A stretch of DNA of 64,000 nt from Nocardioides humilatus (GCF_008373755.1 NZ_VUJV01000009.1:62001-126000); one strand, 5' to 3'; counted from the first letter of the stretch, positions 35,356-45,013 are shown. Translations and numbers: made by a program. Notes: a model not told the origin generated them from the letters alone.

Positions 35356-36697
35356 GGGCGACCCAGGCCTCGGCGCGCGTGCCGGCCTCGGCAAGGTCGC
35401 GACCGAGCAGCGCCTCGATGTGGGCGACCCGGTTGCGCACGGTGTTGCGGTGCACGCCCAGCGCCGCGGCGACGGCGCCGATCGATCCGTGGTGGGCGAC
35501 GTAGGCGCTCAGGGTCTCGATCAGCGTCGTGTCGTCGGCGAGGGGTGCCAGCCACTCACGGGAGTACGGCGTCGCTGCCGCCCCCAGCAGCGCGACCACC
35601 CCTGAGTCGTGCAGCTCGTCCCAGGCGCGGGCAGGTGCCGCGGCGCTGGTCCGGGCCAGGGCCTGCACCGCGGTCTCGTGGCTGCGAGCCGCCTCGTCCA
35701 GCCGGGTGGCGGTGCCGATGCCGACGGTCGCTCCCGCCTCGGTGAGTCGGGTCGCGACGGCGGTTGCCCGGCGCGCAGCGCAGATCGCGACGGTCAGGTC
35801 GTCGTCGCGGGCAGCGATGACGCCGAGGTCGTCGAGGATCTCGAGGGCGTCCTCGACCCGGCCGGTCCGCACGCAGAGCACGCGCACCGGCGCCGGAGGG
35901 AGAGCGGTGCCGACGGCGTCGAGGAGGAGGGTGGCGACCTCGGCGTCACCGTCCAGGAGCAGGCCGACCGCGCGGGCACGGACCACGCGGTCGTGGGTGC
36001 GTCGCTCGCGGCGGCCCTCGTCGGCGAGGGTGAGGAGCGCGACCGCCGTACTGATCGCGCTGCGGTGCGGGTCGGGCAACGGGTGATCGGTCGTGACGGC
36101 CAGCCACGCGGTCGGTCGGGCCGCGAGACCGAGCGGGTGGACCACGGTCGTGCCGCCGGCGCGGGCAAGGGCCGTGTCGGCGCCGGCGGCGTCGACCACC
36201 TCGACCCGGCCGCCCACCAGCCGGGCGAGCTGCCGGAGCACGTCGGCGTCCTGACCGCGCAGCGCGGCCCGGGTCAGCAGGCGCTGCGCCTCGAGCGCCT
36301 GCCGGGTCGCGTGCTCGGCCTCCTCGTCGAGGAGTGCTGCGACGGCGCGCGAGATCGTGACGAAAGCCGTCGGGCGCGGGACGGTGAAGAGGGTGAGCCC
36401 ATGCTTCGCGCAGGCCTTCGCAAGGGGCCGCGGGACGGAGGCGTGGGTCAGCCCGATGCCGAGGCCGAGCGCAGCCACGTCGGCAGCGACCAGGCGGGCG
36501 ACGTAGGCGTCCCACTCGCGGCCCCAGCCCGTGGTGTCGAGGCCGGTCGTGAGCAGGACCTCGTTGCCCTGGAGGAACGGCGTCGGGTCGGCCAGCTCGC
36601 TCGTCGCGACCCAGGCGACCGGCCGGTCCCCGTCGGCGAGGTGGACCGGCTGCAGCGCGAGGGCGCGCTCGGCGAGCACGCGGGCGACCGTCAGCAC
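35330..36697 (-). CDS. PucR family transcriptional regulator
   Basis: A 455-residue regulator with an N-terminal PucR-type sensor region (about residues 1-120, VLTVARVLAERALALQPVHLADG then the ANG- and TFVTISRAVAAL-like helices), a central GGDEF-like linker domain and a C-terminal HTH (ETLSAYVAHHGSIGAVAAALGVHRNTVRNRVAHIEALL). PucR proteins control purine, GABA or polyamine genes. The GTG at 36697 is taken as the start; a frame reaching 38524 is only a read-through over gabTD. It overlaps the end of the hydrolase gene by 26 bp and is divergent from gabT, so it probably activates gabTD. Confidence 0.9.
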   Translation of the reverse strand: MLTVARVLAERALALQPVHLADGDRPVAWVATSELADPTPFLQGNEVLLTTGLDTTGWGREWDAYVARLVAADVAALGLGIGLTHASVPRPLAKACAKHGLTLFTVPRPTAFVTISRAVAALLDEEAEHATRQALEAQRLLTRAALRGQDADVLRQLARLVGGRVEVVDAAGADTALARAGGTTVVHPLGLAARPTAWLAVTTDHPLPDPHRSAISTAVALLTLADEGRRERRTHDRVVRARAVGLLLDGDAEVATLLLDAVGTALPPAPVRVLCVRTGRVEDALEILDDLGVIAARDDDLTVAICAARRATAVATRLTEAGATVGIGTATRLDEAARSHETAVQALARTSAAAPARAWDELHDSGVVALLGAAATPYSREWLAPLADDTTLIETLSAYVAHHGSIGAVAAALGVHRNTVRNRVAHIEALLGRDLAEAGTRAEAWVALSALEQGR

Positions 36698-36709
36698 CGT
36701 GTCAGTGTC

Positions 36710-36739
36710 GCACAAGGAATGGTCCGCGATTGTGCACAA
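36710..36739. promoter_or_regulatory. PucR/gabT operator candidate (TTGTGCACAA)
   Basis: Between the pucR-type gene and gabT lies a perfect palindrome TTGTGCACAA at 36730-36739, with an added GCACAA half site at 36710-36715. TTGTGC half sites recur in the gap before the aldehyde dehydrogenase at 41239, which suggests one regulator serves both transcripts. Confidence 0.5.
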
Positions 36740-36781
36740 CGGACATCGCTGGTGGGTGCCGCTGCTCCTACCGTGGGAGGC

Positions 36782-38143
36782 ATGACCGCAACGCCCACCA
36801 CCATCCCGTCCACCGGTGGCCCCTCGCTCCCGCAGGAGCGACGCCTCGTCACCGAGATCCCCGGCCCGCGCTCGAGGGAGCTGGCGGCCCGCAAGGACGC
36901 GGCGGTCACCCATGCGGTCGGCACGATGTTGCCGGCGTACGTCGTTGCCGCGGGAGGCGGTGTGCTCGTCGACGTCGACGGCAACTCGCTCATCGACCTC
37001 GGCTCCGGGATCGCCGTGACCACCGTCGGCAACAGCAACCCGCGCGTGGCGGCAGCGGTGGCTGCACAGGCCGCTGCCTTCACGCACACCTGCTTCATGA
37101 TCACGCCCTATGACGGCTACGTGGAGGTCGCCGAGGCGCTCAACCGGCTGACGCCCGGCGACTTCGACAAGCGCACCGCGCTCTTCAACTCCGGTGCCGA
37201 GGCCGTCGAGAACGCGGTGAAGATCGCGCGCGTGGCGACCGGCAAGCAGGCGGTGGTCGCGTTCGACCACGGCTACCACGGTCGCACCAACCTCACGATG
37301 GCGCTGACCGCGAAGAACATGCCCTACAAGCACGGCTTCGGGCCGTTCGCGCCCGAGGTCTACCGCGCCCCGATGTCCTACCCGTTCCGCGACGCGGGCG
37401 TCGACGGACCGGCGGCCGCCCGCCGGGCGATCGACGTCATCGAGAAGCAGGTCGGTGCGGCCAACCTCGCAGCCGTCGTCATCGAGCCGATCCAGGGCGA
37501 GGGCGGCTTCGTCGTACCTGCTCCGGGCTTCCTTGCAGCTCTGGTCGAGTGGTGCCGGGCCAACGACGTAGTGTTCATCGCCGACGAGGTGCAGACCGGC
37601 TTCGCCCGCACCGGCGACCTCTTCGCGTGCGACCACGAGGGTGTCGTGCCCGACCTCATCGTGACGGCCAAGGGCATCGCGGGCGGCCTGCCGCTCGCCG
37701 CGGTCACCGGCCGCGCCGAGCTCATGGACGCCCCGCACGTGGGTGGCCTGGGCGGCACCTACGGCGGCAACCCGATCGCCTGCGCCGCTGCGCTCGCGGT
37801 CATCGAGACGATCGAGGCCGACGGGCTCGTGGGGCGGGCGCGCGAGATCGGTGACCTCGTCGTCGATCGACTCACCGCGCTGCAGGCCGCCGACCCGCGG
37901 ATCGGTGAGGTGCGGGGCCGCGGCGCGATGATCGCCGTCGAGCTGGTGAAGCCCGGCACCACCGAGCCTGCTGCGGCGCTCGCCGCTCAGGTGGCCGCCG
38001 CTGCGCACGCGCAGGGCGTCGTCGTCCTGACCTGCGGCACGTGGGGCAACGTGCTGCGCCTGCTGCCGCCGCTGTCGATCAGCGACGCGCTCCTCGGCGA
38101 GGGCCTCGACGTGCTCGCCGACGCCCTGGCGGCCGCGAAGTGA
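36782..38143 (+). CDS. gabT: 4-aminobutyrate aminotransferase
   Basis: A 453-residue class III PLP aminotransferase, moving the amino group from GABA to 2-oxoglutarate to make succinate semialdehyde. The PLP lysine is Lys297 in TAKGIAGGLPL; the cofactor-binding FNSGAEAVENAVKIAR and FIADEVQTGFARTG (aspartate) are clear. The first 18 residues are variable. The stop overlaps the gabD GTG. In this block it may also act on putrescine-derived substrates, because no separate putrescine aminotransferase is seen. Confidence 0.95.
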   Translation: MTATPTTIPSTGGPSLPQERRLVTEIPGPRSRELAARKDAAVTHAVGTMLPAYVVAAGGGVLVDVDGNSLIDLGSGIAVTTVGNSNPRVAAAVAAQAAAFTHTCFMITPYDGYVEVAEALNRLTPGDFDKRTALFNSGAEAVENAVKIARVATGKQAVVAFDHGYHGRTNLTMALTAKNMPYKHGFGPFAPEVYRAPMSYPFRDAGVDGPAAARRAIDVIEKQVGAANLAAVVIEPIQGEGGFVVPAPGFLAALVEWCRANDVVFIADEVQTGFARTGDLFACDHEGVVPDLIVTAKGIAGGLPLAAVTGRAELMDAPHVGGLGGTYGGNPIACAAALAVIETIEADGLVGRAREIGDLVVDRLTALQAADPRIGEVRGRGAMIAVELVKPGTTEPAAALAAQVAAAAHAQGVVVLTCGTWGNVLRLLPPLSISDALLGEGLDVLADALAAAK

Positions 38144-39522
38144 CCGCCACCTTCGACGTCCTCGACCCTGCGACCCGCGCCGTCCTCGCGCAGGTCCCCG
38201 ACCAGACGGCAGCCGACGCGCGGGCCGCCGTCGATGCGGCCGCCGCCGCCTTCCCGGCGTGGGCCGCGACGGCGCCGCGGGTCCGGGCGGAGGTCCTGCG
38301 CAAGGCCTACGAGTTGATGGTCGCCGACACGGACCGGCTGGCCGCCCTGATCTCCGCGGAGAACGGCAAGTCCCAGGCCGACGCGCGCGCGGAGGTCGCC
38401 TACGCCGCCGAGTTCTTCCGCTGGTTCTCCGAGGAGGCCGTGCGGAGCGAGGGCGACTACAGCACCGCCCCCGCGTCCGGCGCCACGACGATCGTGACCC
38501 ACCAGCCGGTCGGCGTCGCCGCACTCGCGACCCCGTGGAACTTCCCGGCCGCGATGGCGACCCGCAAGATCGCGCCCGCGCTCGCCGCTGGGTGCACCGT
38601 GGTCCTCAAGCCGGCGGCGGAGACCCCGCTCACGGCGCTGGCCGTCGCGGAGATCCTCACCGCGGCCGGGGTCCCCGACGGCGTCGTCAACCTGGTCACC
38701 ACGACCGACGCGGCCGGAGTCGTCACGGCCTGGCTCGAGGACGACCGGGTCCGCAAGATCTCCTTCACCGGCTCGACGCCGGTCGGCCGGACGCTGATGC
38801 GCCAGGCGGCCGATCGCGTCGTCAACGCGAGCATGGAGCTCGGCGGCAACGCCCCCTTCATCGTGACCGCCGACGCCGACCTCGATGCCGCCGTGGCGGG
38901 CGCGATGATCGCGAAGTTCCGCAACGGCGGGCAGGCCTGCACCGCGGCCAACCGCTTCTACGTCCACGAGGACGTGGCCGAGGAGTTCGTCGCGCGCTTC
39001 GGCAAGGCCGTCGAGGCGCTGCGCGTCGGCCCGGCCACCGACGCCGACAACGAGATCGGTCCGCTCATCCACGAGCGAGCCGCTGCCGGCGTACGACTCA
39101 AGATCGAGGAGGCCGTGGCCGCCGGTGCGCGGATCGCCCACCAGGGCACCGCCCCCGACGACGCCCACTACGTCGCCCCCACCGTGCTCGTCGACGTCGC
39201 CCCCGACGCCGCGATCCTCCAGGACGAGATCTTCGGACCCGTCGCGCCGATCGTGACGTGGCGCGACGAGGCGGACATGGTCCGGATGGCCAACGACACC
39301 GACTACGGCCTCGCGGCCTATCTCTTCGCCGGCCGCCTCCAAGACGCCCTCCGCCTCGCCGACCGCATCGAGGCCGGCATGGTCGGCATCAACCGCGGCC
39401 TCGTCTCCGACCCGTCCGCCCCCTTCGGCGGCGTCAAGCAGAGCGGCACCGGCCGCGAAGGCGCCCGCGAAGGCCTCCGCGAGTACCAGGAGACCCGCTA
39501 CTACTCCGTGGAGCTCATCTAG
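38140..39522 (+). CDS. gabD: Succinate-semialdehyde dehydrogenase
   Basis: A 460-residue aldehyde dehydrogenase. Marks: TPWNFPAAMATRKIAPAL, FTGSTPVG, MELGGNAPF and GGQACTAANR with nucleophile Cys267. The pair with gabT and the NRGLVSDPSAPFGGVKQSGTGREG end point to succinate semialdehyde as substrate, giving succinate for the citric acid cycle. The GTG start overlaps the gabT stop, so the two are co-translated. NADP use is usual for this group, but the cofactor preference is not certain. Confidence 0.94.
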   Translation: MTATFDVLDPATRAVLAQVPDQTAADARAAVDAAAAAFPAWAATAPRVRAEVLRKAYELMVADTDRLAALISAENGKSQADARAEVAYAAEFFRWFSEEAVRSEGDYSTAPASGATTIVTHQPVGVAALATPWNFPAAMATRKIAPALAAGCTVVLKPAAETPLTALAVAEILTAAGVPDGVVNLVTTTDAAGVVTAWLEDDRVRKISFTGSTPVGRTLMRQAADRVVNASMELGGNAPFIVTADADLDAAVAGAMIAKFRNGGQACTAANRFYVHEDVAEEFVARFGKAVEALRVGPATDADNEIGPLIHERAAAGVRLKIEEAVAAGARIAHQGTAPDDAHYVAPTVLVDVAPDAAILQDEIFGPVAPIVTWRDEADMVRMANDTDYGLAAYLFAGRLQDALRLADRIEAGMVGINRGLVSDPSAPFGGVKQSGTGREGAREGLREYQETRYYSVELI

Positions 39523-39525
39523 CCG

Positions 39526-39652
39526 CGAAGTGTCGCTCTTGCACCGCCGAAGTGTCGGGGTTGCGCTGACGAAGTGTCGGAGTTGGCGGGCCGAGGTGTG
39601 ACACCTCGACCGCTCAAGCTCGACACTTCGTGCGCTCAAGCCCGACACTTCG
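39526..39652. repeat. 22-nt-period inverted repeat cluster
   Basis: CGAAGTGTCG occurs at 39526, 39548 and 39570, with a degenerate fourth unit (CGAGGTGTG) at 39592. Its reverse complement CGACACTTCG is at 39621 and 39643, with a degenerate unit ending at 39608. All steps are exactly 22 nt. The two arms form one long imperfect hairpin with the self-complementary centre CGAGGTGT-G-ACACCTCG (39592-39608). It fills the gap between convergent gabD and the Cache gene. It may end both transcripts, but there is no U-tract. Confidence 0.8.
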
Positions 39653-39656
39653 CGGG

Positions 39657-40388
39657 CTAGCGCGCGAGCTCGAGTACGGCGAGGGGCAGGTCGGCGACGA
39701 CGTGGAGCCCTGCTCGGGCGGGTGATGCCCAGGCGGCGGGGACGTCGACGTCGGTGACGAGGTCACCGCAGAGGTGGCGGCCGCTGTTGCTGGCGACGAT
39801 GCGGCCCTGCTCGTTGACGACCGCGAGCGGTCGGCCGGCGGTGCGTAGGGCGGGGAGCAGGAGGGTCTCGGCGGTCTGCACGCCGATGTCGGCGCCGGCG
39901 ACGCCGGCGAACTTCCCGTCGATCAGCACCGGTGCCGTGTAGGTCATGTTGTAGTCGTCGGTGCAGAGGTAGTCGATGTAGGGCCCGGTGACGTGGCGGT
40001 GGCCGGTGTCGCGGGGGACGACGTACCAGGTCAGGAACTCGTAGTCGAAGAAGCCGACGCCGTCGGGATCGGTCTGGCAGACCATCCGGTGCGACTTGCC
40101 GTCTTCGCCCTGCGTGAACCACTCGAGCCACCACGGCTCGTCGGCGAGGTAGCCGACGGCGGCGACGTAGCCCGCCCCGCGCACCGGGTGGTCGCGGGTG
40201 CCGACGAAGCCGGCGCACAGCTCGCCGACTCCGGTCAGGGTCGCTCGACTCGGGGCTTCGCCCGCGGTGAACCGCTCCTGCACGAGCGCGGAGATCTGGT
40301 CGACCACCTCGAAGGCGGCCGCGGCCATGTCGGCGACGGCGTCGAGGACGCCGGCGACCTCGGGGGCGAGGGCTGCGGTCTGGGGCAT
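39657..40388 (-). CDS. Cytosolic Cache-type sensor protein
   Basis: A 243-residue protein whose middle part (about residues 70-190) has the Cache/PDC sensor pattern: WWLEWFTQGED, then WYVVPRDTGHRHVTGPYIDYL and TYTAPVLIDGKFAGVAGADIGV. Cache domains usually sit outside the membrane and bind amines or amino acids, but no signal peptide or membrane helix is seen here. The ATG overlaps the stop of the GntR regulator gene (TGATG), so they are co-translated. In this block it could sense a polyamine or GABA inside the cell and modulate the regulator; that is inferred. Confidence 0.75.
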   Translation of the reverse strand: MPQTAALAPEVAGVLDAVADMAAAAFEVVDQISALVQERFTAGEAPSRATLTGVGELCAGFVGTRDHPVRGAGYVAAVGYLADEPWWLEWFTQGEDGKSHRMVCQTDPDGVGFFDYEFLTWYVVPRDTGHRHVTGPYIDYLCTDDYNMTYTAPVLIDGKFAGVAGADIGVQTAETLLLPALRTAGRPLAVVNEQGRIVASNSGRHLCGDLVTDVDVPAAWASPARAGLHVVADLPLAVLELAR

Positions 40389-41131
40389 CACGGCTCCTGG
40401 GCGAGGTGGTAGTCGATCAGGCGGGCGGTCGCGTCGGCCACCCGTTGCTCAGCAGTACGACGTGCGAGGTCGGTGTCGCGCGCCTCGATCGCCGCGACGA
40501 GGGCATCACAGCTGGTCACCATCTGCTCGTGGCTGTCGTCGTCGCCGAAGGCGAGCCACAGCAGGGTGCCGAACTCGGCCTGCATCGCGACCTCCTCGTG
40601 GTAGAGCCGCGCGGACTGCGCGGCGACCGCCACCTGGATGTGGAACTGCGCGTCGGCGCGACGACGCGCGTCGGGCTTCTGCGCGTCGGCGAGCTGGGAC
40701 GCGGCGCGGCGCAGCTGGCGGACGTCCTCGGTGTCGTTGCGGCGGGCGGCGAGGGCGGCGGCCGAGCCGGCGATCGCCGCGTAGAGGTCACCGAGGTCGC
40801 GCAGCTCGAGCAGGCTCACCTCGGCTAGCCGACGTTTCGCGAGGACCGCCGGTCCGTCGACCGGCTCGCGCACGAAGCTGCCGCCGCCGCGGCCGCGCCG
40901 GGTCTCGATGAGCCCCTCCTGGCGCAGCACGGACAGCGACTCCCGGATCGTCACGGTCGAGACCCCGAACTGCTGGGCGAGGTCGGCCTCGCCGGGCAGC
41001 TGCTCGCCGTCGGGGAGCAGTCCGAGGGCGATCGCGTCGGTCAGCCGGCGGGCCACGCGGGCTGATCGGCTGGTGCTTTCCAGCGGCGCGAACACGGCCG
41101 CTGTCGCGCGCCCGTAGAACTGGATCGCCAC
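40388..41131 (-). CDS. GntR family regulator (FadR/FCD subgroup)
   Basis: A 247-residue regulator. N-terminal winged HTH: EADLAQQFGVSTVTIRESLSVLRQEGLIETRRGRGGGSFV (about residues 48-88). The C-terminal FCD domain (about 100-230) is helical with metal-ligand-type histidines in ADAQFHIQVAVAA. FCD regulators bind organic acids or amino acids. It is co-translated with the Cache protein and divergent from the aldehyde dehydrogenase/potADBC operon, its probable target. The start is GTG at 41131. Confidence 0.9.
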   Translation of the reverse strand: MAIQFYGRATAAVFAPLESTSRSARVARRLTDAIALGLLPDGEQLPGEADLAQQFGVSTVTIRESLSVLRQEGLIETRRGRGGGSFVREPVDGPAVLAKRRLAEVSLLELRDLGDLYAAIAGSAAALAARRNDTEDVRQLRRAASQLADAQKPDARRRADAQFHIQVAVAAQSARLYHEEVAMQAEFGTLLWLAFGDDDSHEQMVTSCDALVAAIEARDTDLARRTAEQRVADATARLIDYHLAQEP

Positions 41132-41187
41132 CGCTGCAGGCCTCCTCGACCGGGTCCCGAGAGCGCCCGTCGGGCGCAGATCACGAA

Positions 41188-41207
41188 TTGTGCACCAACC
41201 CTTGTGC
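41188..41207. promoter_or_regulatory. TTGTGC direct half sites upstream of aldehyde dehydrogenase/pot operon
   Basis: TTGTGC is present at 41188-41193 and 41202-41207, in one orientation 14 bp apart, in the divergent promoter between the GntR gene and the aldehyde dehydrogenase. The same hexamer builds the palindrome at 36730. The factor is probably the PucR or GntR protein of this block. Confidence 0.45.
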
Positions 41208-41238
41208 TTTGAAAACTGATCTCATAGGTTTTCGTGCC

Positions 41239-42687
41239 ATGAGTGATCCGGGCCACGTCCGCAACGTCATCGGGGGCAAGCCGTGCGACGCGGCCAGCGG
41301 CGCCCGCACCGAGCTGATCGAGCCGGTCCGCGGCACCGTCTTCGCGACCGCGCCGGCCTCGAGCGCCGCCGACGTCGACAACGCTTACGCCGCCGCTGAC
41401 GACGCCCGTGCGGAGTGGGGCCGCGCGACGCCGTCCCAGCGGCAGCAGGCCATCCTCAAGCTCGCCGAGCTGGTCGCCGAGCATGCCGACGACCTGGTCG
41501 AGGCCGAGGTGGCCAACACCGGCAAGATCCGTTCGCTGACGAGGAGCGAGGAGCTCGACGTCGCCGTCGACCAGCTCCGGTTCTTCGCGGGTGCTGCGCG
41601 GATGTTCGAGGGTCGTGCGGCGGGCGAATACATGGCCGGCTTCACCTCGTTCGTACGGCGTGAGCCGATCGGTGTCGTCGGTCAGGTCACCCCGTGGAAC
41701 TACCCGCTGATGATGGCCGTCTGGAAGATCGGACCGGCCCTCGCCGCAGGCAACACGATCGTCCTCAAGCCGAGCGACACCACCCCGGCGAGCACCGCGC
41801 TCCTCGGCGAGATCGCCCAAGAGGCTCTTCCGCCGGGCGTCCTCAACGTGGTCTGCGGCGACCGCGACACGGGCCGCGCGCTCGTCGAGCACCGCACGCC
41901 CGGCCTGGTGAGCATCACCGGCTCGACCCGCGCGGGCATCGAGGTCGCGCGCTCGGCGGCGGCCAACCTGACCCGCTCCCACCTCGAGCTCGGTGGAAAG
42001 GCGCCGGCGGTGATCTTCGCCGACGCCGACCTCGGCGAGGCGGCCGAGGGCATCGGGATCGGCGGGCTCTTCAACGCCGGCCAGGACTGCACCGCAGCCT
42101 GTCGGGTGCTGGTGCACGAGGACGTCCACGACGACTTCGTCGCCGCCCTGACCGGCTGGATCCGCGACAACGCCCGCCCGGGCCTGCCGGAGGACGACGA
42201 CGCGCTGTTCGGGCCCCTCAACAACGCCAGCCAGCTCGCCCGCGTCCAGGGCTTCATGGCCGACCTCCCCAGCCACGCCACGATCGCGCTCGGCGGCGGC
42301 CGGCCCGCCGACCTGCCCGAGAGCGGCTTCTTCCACGACGCGACGGTCGTGACCGGCGTACGTCAGGACGACCGGATCATCCAGGAGGAGGTCTTCGGCC
42401 CGGTCATCACGGTCCAGGCCTTCTCGACCGAGGAGGAGGCGGTGGCGCTCGCCAACGGCGTGCCCTACGGGCTCGCCTCCTCGGTGTGGACCGCCGACCA
42501 CGGCCGCGCGATGCGGATGAGCGCCGACCTCGACTTCGGCTGCGTGTGGGTCAACGCCCACATCCCGCTCGTCGCCGAGATGCCCCACGGAGGCTTCAAG
42601 ATGTCGGGCTACGGCAAGGACCTGTCGGCGTACTCGGTGGAGGAGTACACCCGCGTCAAGCACGTCATGTCGGCGGTGGGCCGATGA
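41239..42687 (+). CDS. Aminobutyraldehyde dehydrogenase-like aldehyde dehydrogenase
   Basis: A 482-residue aldehyde dehydrogenase with [42 protein letters not shown] and GQDCTAA (catalytic Cys284). The sequence type and the following polyamine importer point to 4-aminobutyraldehyde, converting it to GABA in putrescine degradation. Its TGA overlaps the ATG of potA. The ATG at 41239 is preferred over an upstream start at 41188, which falls on the operator-like repeats. The substrate is inferred from context. Confidence 0.9.
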   Translation: MSDPGHVRNVIGGKPCDAASGARTELIEPVRGTVFATAPASSAADVDNAYAAADDARAEWGRATPSQRQQAILKLAELVAEHADDLVEAEVANTGKIRSLTRSEELDVAVDQLRFFAGAARMFEGRAAGEYMAGFTSFVRREPIGVVGQVTPWNYPLMMAVWKIGPALAAGNTIVLKPSDTTPASTALLGEIAQEALPPGVLNVVCGDRDTGRALVEHRTPGLVSITGSTRAGIEVARSAAANLTRSHLELGGKAPAVIFADADLGEAAEGIGIGGLFNAGQDCTAACRVLVHEDVHDDFVAALTGWIRDNARPGLPEDDDALFGPLNNASQLARVQGFMADLPSHATIALGGGRPADLPESGFFHDATVVTGVRQDDRIIQEEVFGPVITVQAFSTEEEAVALANGVPYGLASSVWTADHGRAMRMSADLDFGCVWVNAHIPLVAEMPHGGFKMSGYGKDLSAYSVEEYTRVKHVMSAVGR

Positions 42688-43763
42688 ACCACGCCGCTAC
42701 CGAGATGAAGGAAGGCGCGCCGGCCATCGCGATCCGCGGGCTGCGCAAGGAGTTCGGCAGCGTGACCGCGGTCGACGGCGTCGACCTCGACATCGCCAAC
42801 GGCGAGTTCTTCTCGATGCTCGGCCCGTCCGGCTCGGGCAAGACGACCGTGCTGCGGATGGTGGCCGGCTTCGAGTCGCCGACGGCCGGCACGATCCAGC
42901 TCGGCGGCACCGACGTCACCAAGGACCCGCCGTTCAGCCGCGACGTCAACACGGTCTTCCAGGACTACGCGCTCTTCCCGCACATGTCCGTCACCCAGAA
43001 CGTCGAGTACGGCCTCCGGGTGAAGCGGGTGCCGCGTGCGGAGCGTCGCAAGCGTGCCCAGGAGGCGCTCGAGAGCGTCCAGCTGAGCCAGTACGGCGCC
43101 CGCCGCCCCGGCCAGCTCTCCGGTGGCCAGCGCCAGCGGGTCGCCCTGGCTCGCGCGCTGGTCAACCGCCCGCGGGTGCTGCTCCTCGACGAGCCGCTCG
43201 GCGCCCTCGACCTCAAGCTGCGCCGGGAGATGCAGGTGGAGCTCAAGCAGCTCCAGCGCGACCTCGGCATCACCTTCCTGTTCGTGACCCACGACCAGGA
43301 GGAGGCGCTCACCATGAGCGATCGGATCGCGGTCTTCAACAACGGCCGCATCGAGCAGGTCGCGACCCCGCGCGACCTCTACGAGCTGCCGGCCACGCCC
43401 TTCGTGGCCGGTTTCGTCGGCACGTCCAACGTGCTCGACGGCGAAGCCGCGACGGCGCTGCTGGGTGAGCCCGGCATCTTCAGCGTCCGGCCGGAGAAGA
43501 TCCAGCTCCACCTCGACGACCCGCACCTCTCTGACTCAGCGACCCCGCACGCGGTCACCGCCGCCGGTGTCGTCCGCGAGGTCGTCTACCTCGGCTCTGC
43601 GACCCAGAGCATCGTCGATCTCGACCTCGGGGGCTCACTGATCGTGCTCCGACAGAACCAGCAGTCGCCCTCGGAAGGCGATGTCGCTGGTCGGGGCGCG
43701 CGAGTCCATCTCAGCTGGCTGCGCGAGCACACCGTCTCCGTGGCGCCTCAACCCGTCGGCTGA
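42684..43763 (+). CDS. potA: Spermidine/putrescine ABC transporter ATP-binding protein
   Basis: A 359-residue ATPase. Walker A GPSGSGKT at 47-54, the signature LSGGQ at 145-149 and Walker B VLLLDE ending at Glu170 are intact. The C-terminal 110 residues form a TOBE-type regulatory domain (SVRPEKIQL). It powers polyamine uptake together with the following three genes. The ATG overlaps the preceding dehydrogenase stop. Confidence 0.93.
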   Translation: MNHAATEMKEGAPAIAIRGLRKEFGSVTAVDGVDLDIANGEFFSMLGPSGSGKTTVLRMVAGFESPTAGTIQLGGTDVTKDPPFSRDVNTVFQDYALFPHMSVTQNVEYGLRVKRVPRAERRKRAQEALESVQLSQYGARRPGQLSGGQRQRVALARALVNRPRVLLLDEPLGALDLKLRREMQVELKQLQRDLGITFLFVTHDQEEALTMSDRIAVFNNGRIEQVATPRDLYELPATPFVAGFVGTSNVLDGEAATALLGEPGIFSVRPEKIQLHLDDPHLSDSATPHAVTAAGVVREVVYLGSATQSIVDLDLGGSLIVLRQNQQSPSEGDVAGRGARVHLSWLREHTVSVAPQPVG

Positions 43764-43796
43764 CAGCCCACCTCTCCTAACAGCAAGGAACCCGTC

Positions 43797-45002
43797 ATGA
43801 CTCATCGACACCACCGGTGGCCTCGCATCGCAGCGGTGTGCGCGGCCCTGACCCTCGTGGCCGCGTGCGGCACGAGCTCCGGCGACGACAAGGACGCCAA
43901 GGACGGCGGTTTCAAGGCCCCCGACCTTCCCCAGCTCGAGAAGCTCGGTGACCCGGAGGGCGAGGTCAGCATCCTCGCGTGGCCGGGCTACGTCGAGGAC
44001 GGTTCGACCGACCCGGCCGTCGACTGGGTCTCCGACTTCGAGAAGGACTCGGGCTGCGAGGTCAGCGTCAAGTACTTCGGTACTTCTGACGAGGCCGTCA
44101 CCTTGATGAAGACCGGGGAGTACGACGTCGTGTCGGCCTCCGGCGACGCCTCGCTCCGCCTCATCGCGGCCGGCGACGTCGAGCCGGTCAACACCGACTT
44201 GATCCCCAACTACGCCGACCTCTACCCGTTCCTCAAGGACCGTGACTGGAACTCGGTCGACGGACAGATGTACGGCGTTCCGCACGGCTACGGCGCCAAC
44301 CTGCTGATGTACCGCACCGACGTGGTCGACCCGGCTCCCACCAGCTGGGGCGCGGTCTTCGACGAGGACTCGCCGTACTCCGGCAAGGTGACCGCCTACG
44401 ACTCGCCGATCTACATCGCCGACGCGGCGCTCTACCTGATGAAGCACGAGCCCGACCTGGGGATCGAGAACCCCTACTCCCTCGATGACGACCAGCTCGA
44501 CGCGGCGGTCGACCTGCTCAAGAAGCAGCGCGGTCTGATCTCGGAGTACTGGGCCGACTACCTCAAGGAGGTCCAGGCCTTCACGACCGGCGACTCGGTC
44601 ATCGGCACCACGTGGCAGGTCATCGCCAACGTCGCCCAGGGCGAGGACGTCCCCGTCGACGTCGTGCTGCCCGAGGAGGGTGCGACCGGTTGGTCGGACA
44701 CCTGGATGGTGTCGGAGAAGTCGGAGCACAAGACGTGCGCCTACCTCTGGATGGACCACATCATCAGCCCGGAGGCCAACGCCGCCGTGTCGGAGTACTT
44801 CGGTGAGGCGCCCGCCAACCCGAAGGCGTGCGACATCGCCACCGAGGGTCACTGTGAGACCTACGACGCTGGTGACGAGGACTTCGCCGACCAGATCTGG
44901 TACTGGACCACGCCCATCGAGCAGTGCCTCGACGGTCGCGAGGACGTGAAGTGCACGGACTACGGCGACTGGACCCAGGCCTGGACCGAGATCAAGGGCT
45001 GA
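43797..45002 (+). CDS. potD: Polyamine ABC transporter substrate-binding lipoprotein
   Basis: A 401-residue lipoprotein. The lipobox LVAAC places the lipid on Cys24, after a basic histidine-rich start. The mature part is a periplasmic-type PotD/PotF protein: SILAWPGYVEDGS, FEKDSGCEVSVKYFGTSDE and AVPHGYGANLLMYRTD-like segments. Acidic residues that usually bind the amine groups are present. It should capture putrescine or spermidine outside the membrane. The order potA-potD-potB-potC differs from the usual E. coli order potABCD. Confidence 0.92.
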   Translation: MTHRHHRWPRIAAVCAALTLVAACGTSSGDDKDAKDGGFKAPDLPQLEKLGDPEGEVSILAWPGYVEDGSTDPAVDWVSDFEKDSGCEVSVKYFGTSDEAVTLMKTGEYDVVSASGDASLRLIAAGDVEPVNTDLIPNYADLYPFLKDRDWNSVDGQMYGVPHGYGANLLMYRTDVVDPAPTSWGAVFDEDSPYSGKVTAYDSPIYIADAALYLMKHEPDLGIENPYSLDDDQLDAAVDLLKKQRGLISEYWADYLKEVQAFTTGDSVIGTTWQVIANVAQGEDVPVDVVLPEEGATGWSDTWMVSEKSEHKTCAYLWMDHIISPEANAAVSEYFGEAPANPKACDIATEGHCETYDAGDEDFADQIWYWTTPIEQCLDGREDVKCTDYGDWTQAWTEIKG

Positions 45003-45013
45003 CCTCTGCACCG

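Noticed and set aside
35330-38524. 1064-residue open frame on the minus strand
   Set aside because: Only the last 455 codons have PucR domains. The rest is antisense to gabT and gabD and has no protein-like pattern.
39526-39652. CRISPR array
   Set aside because: The repeated core is only 10 bases, the units are inverted around a centre, the spacers are similar to each other, and no cas gene is near.
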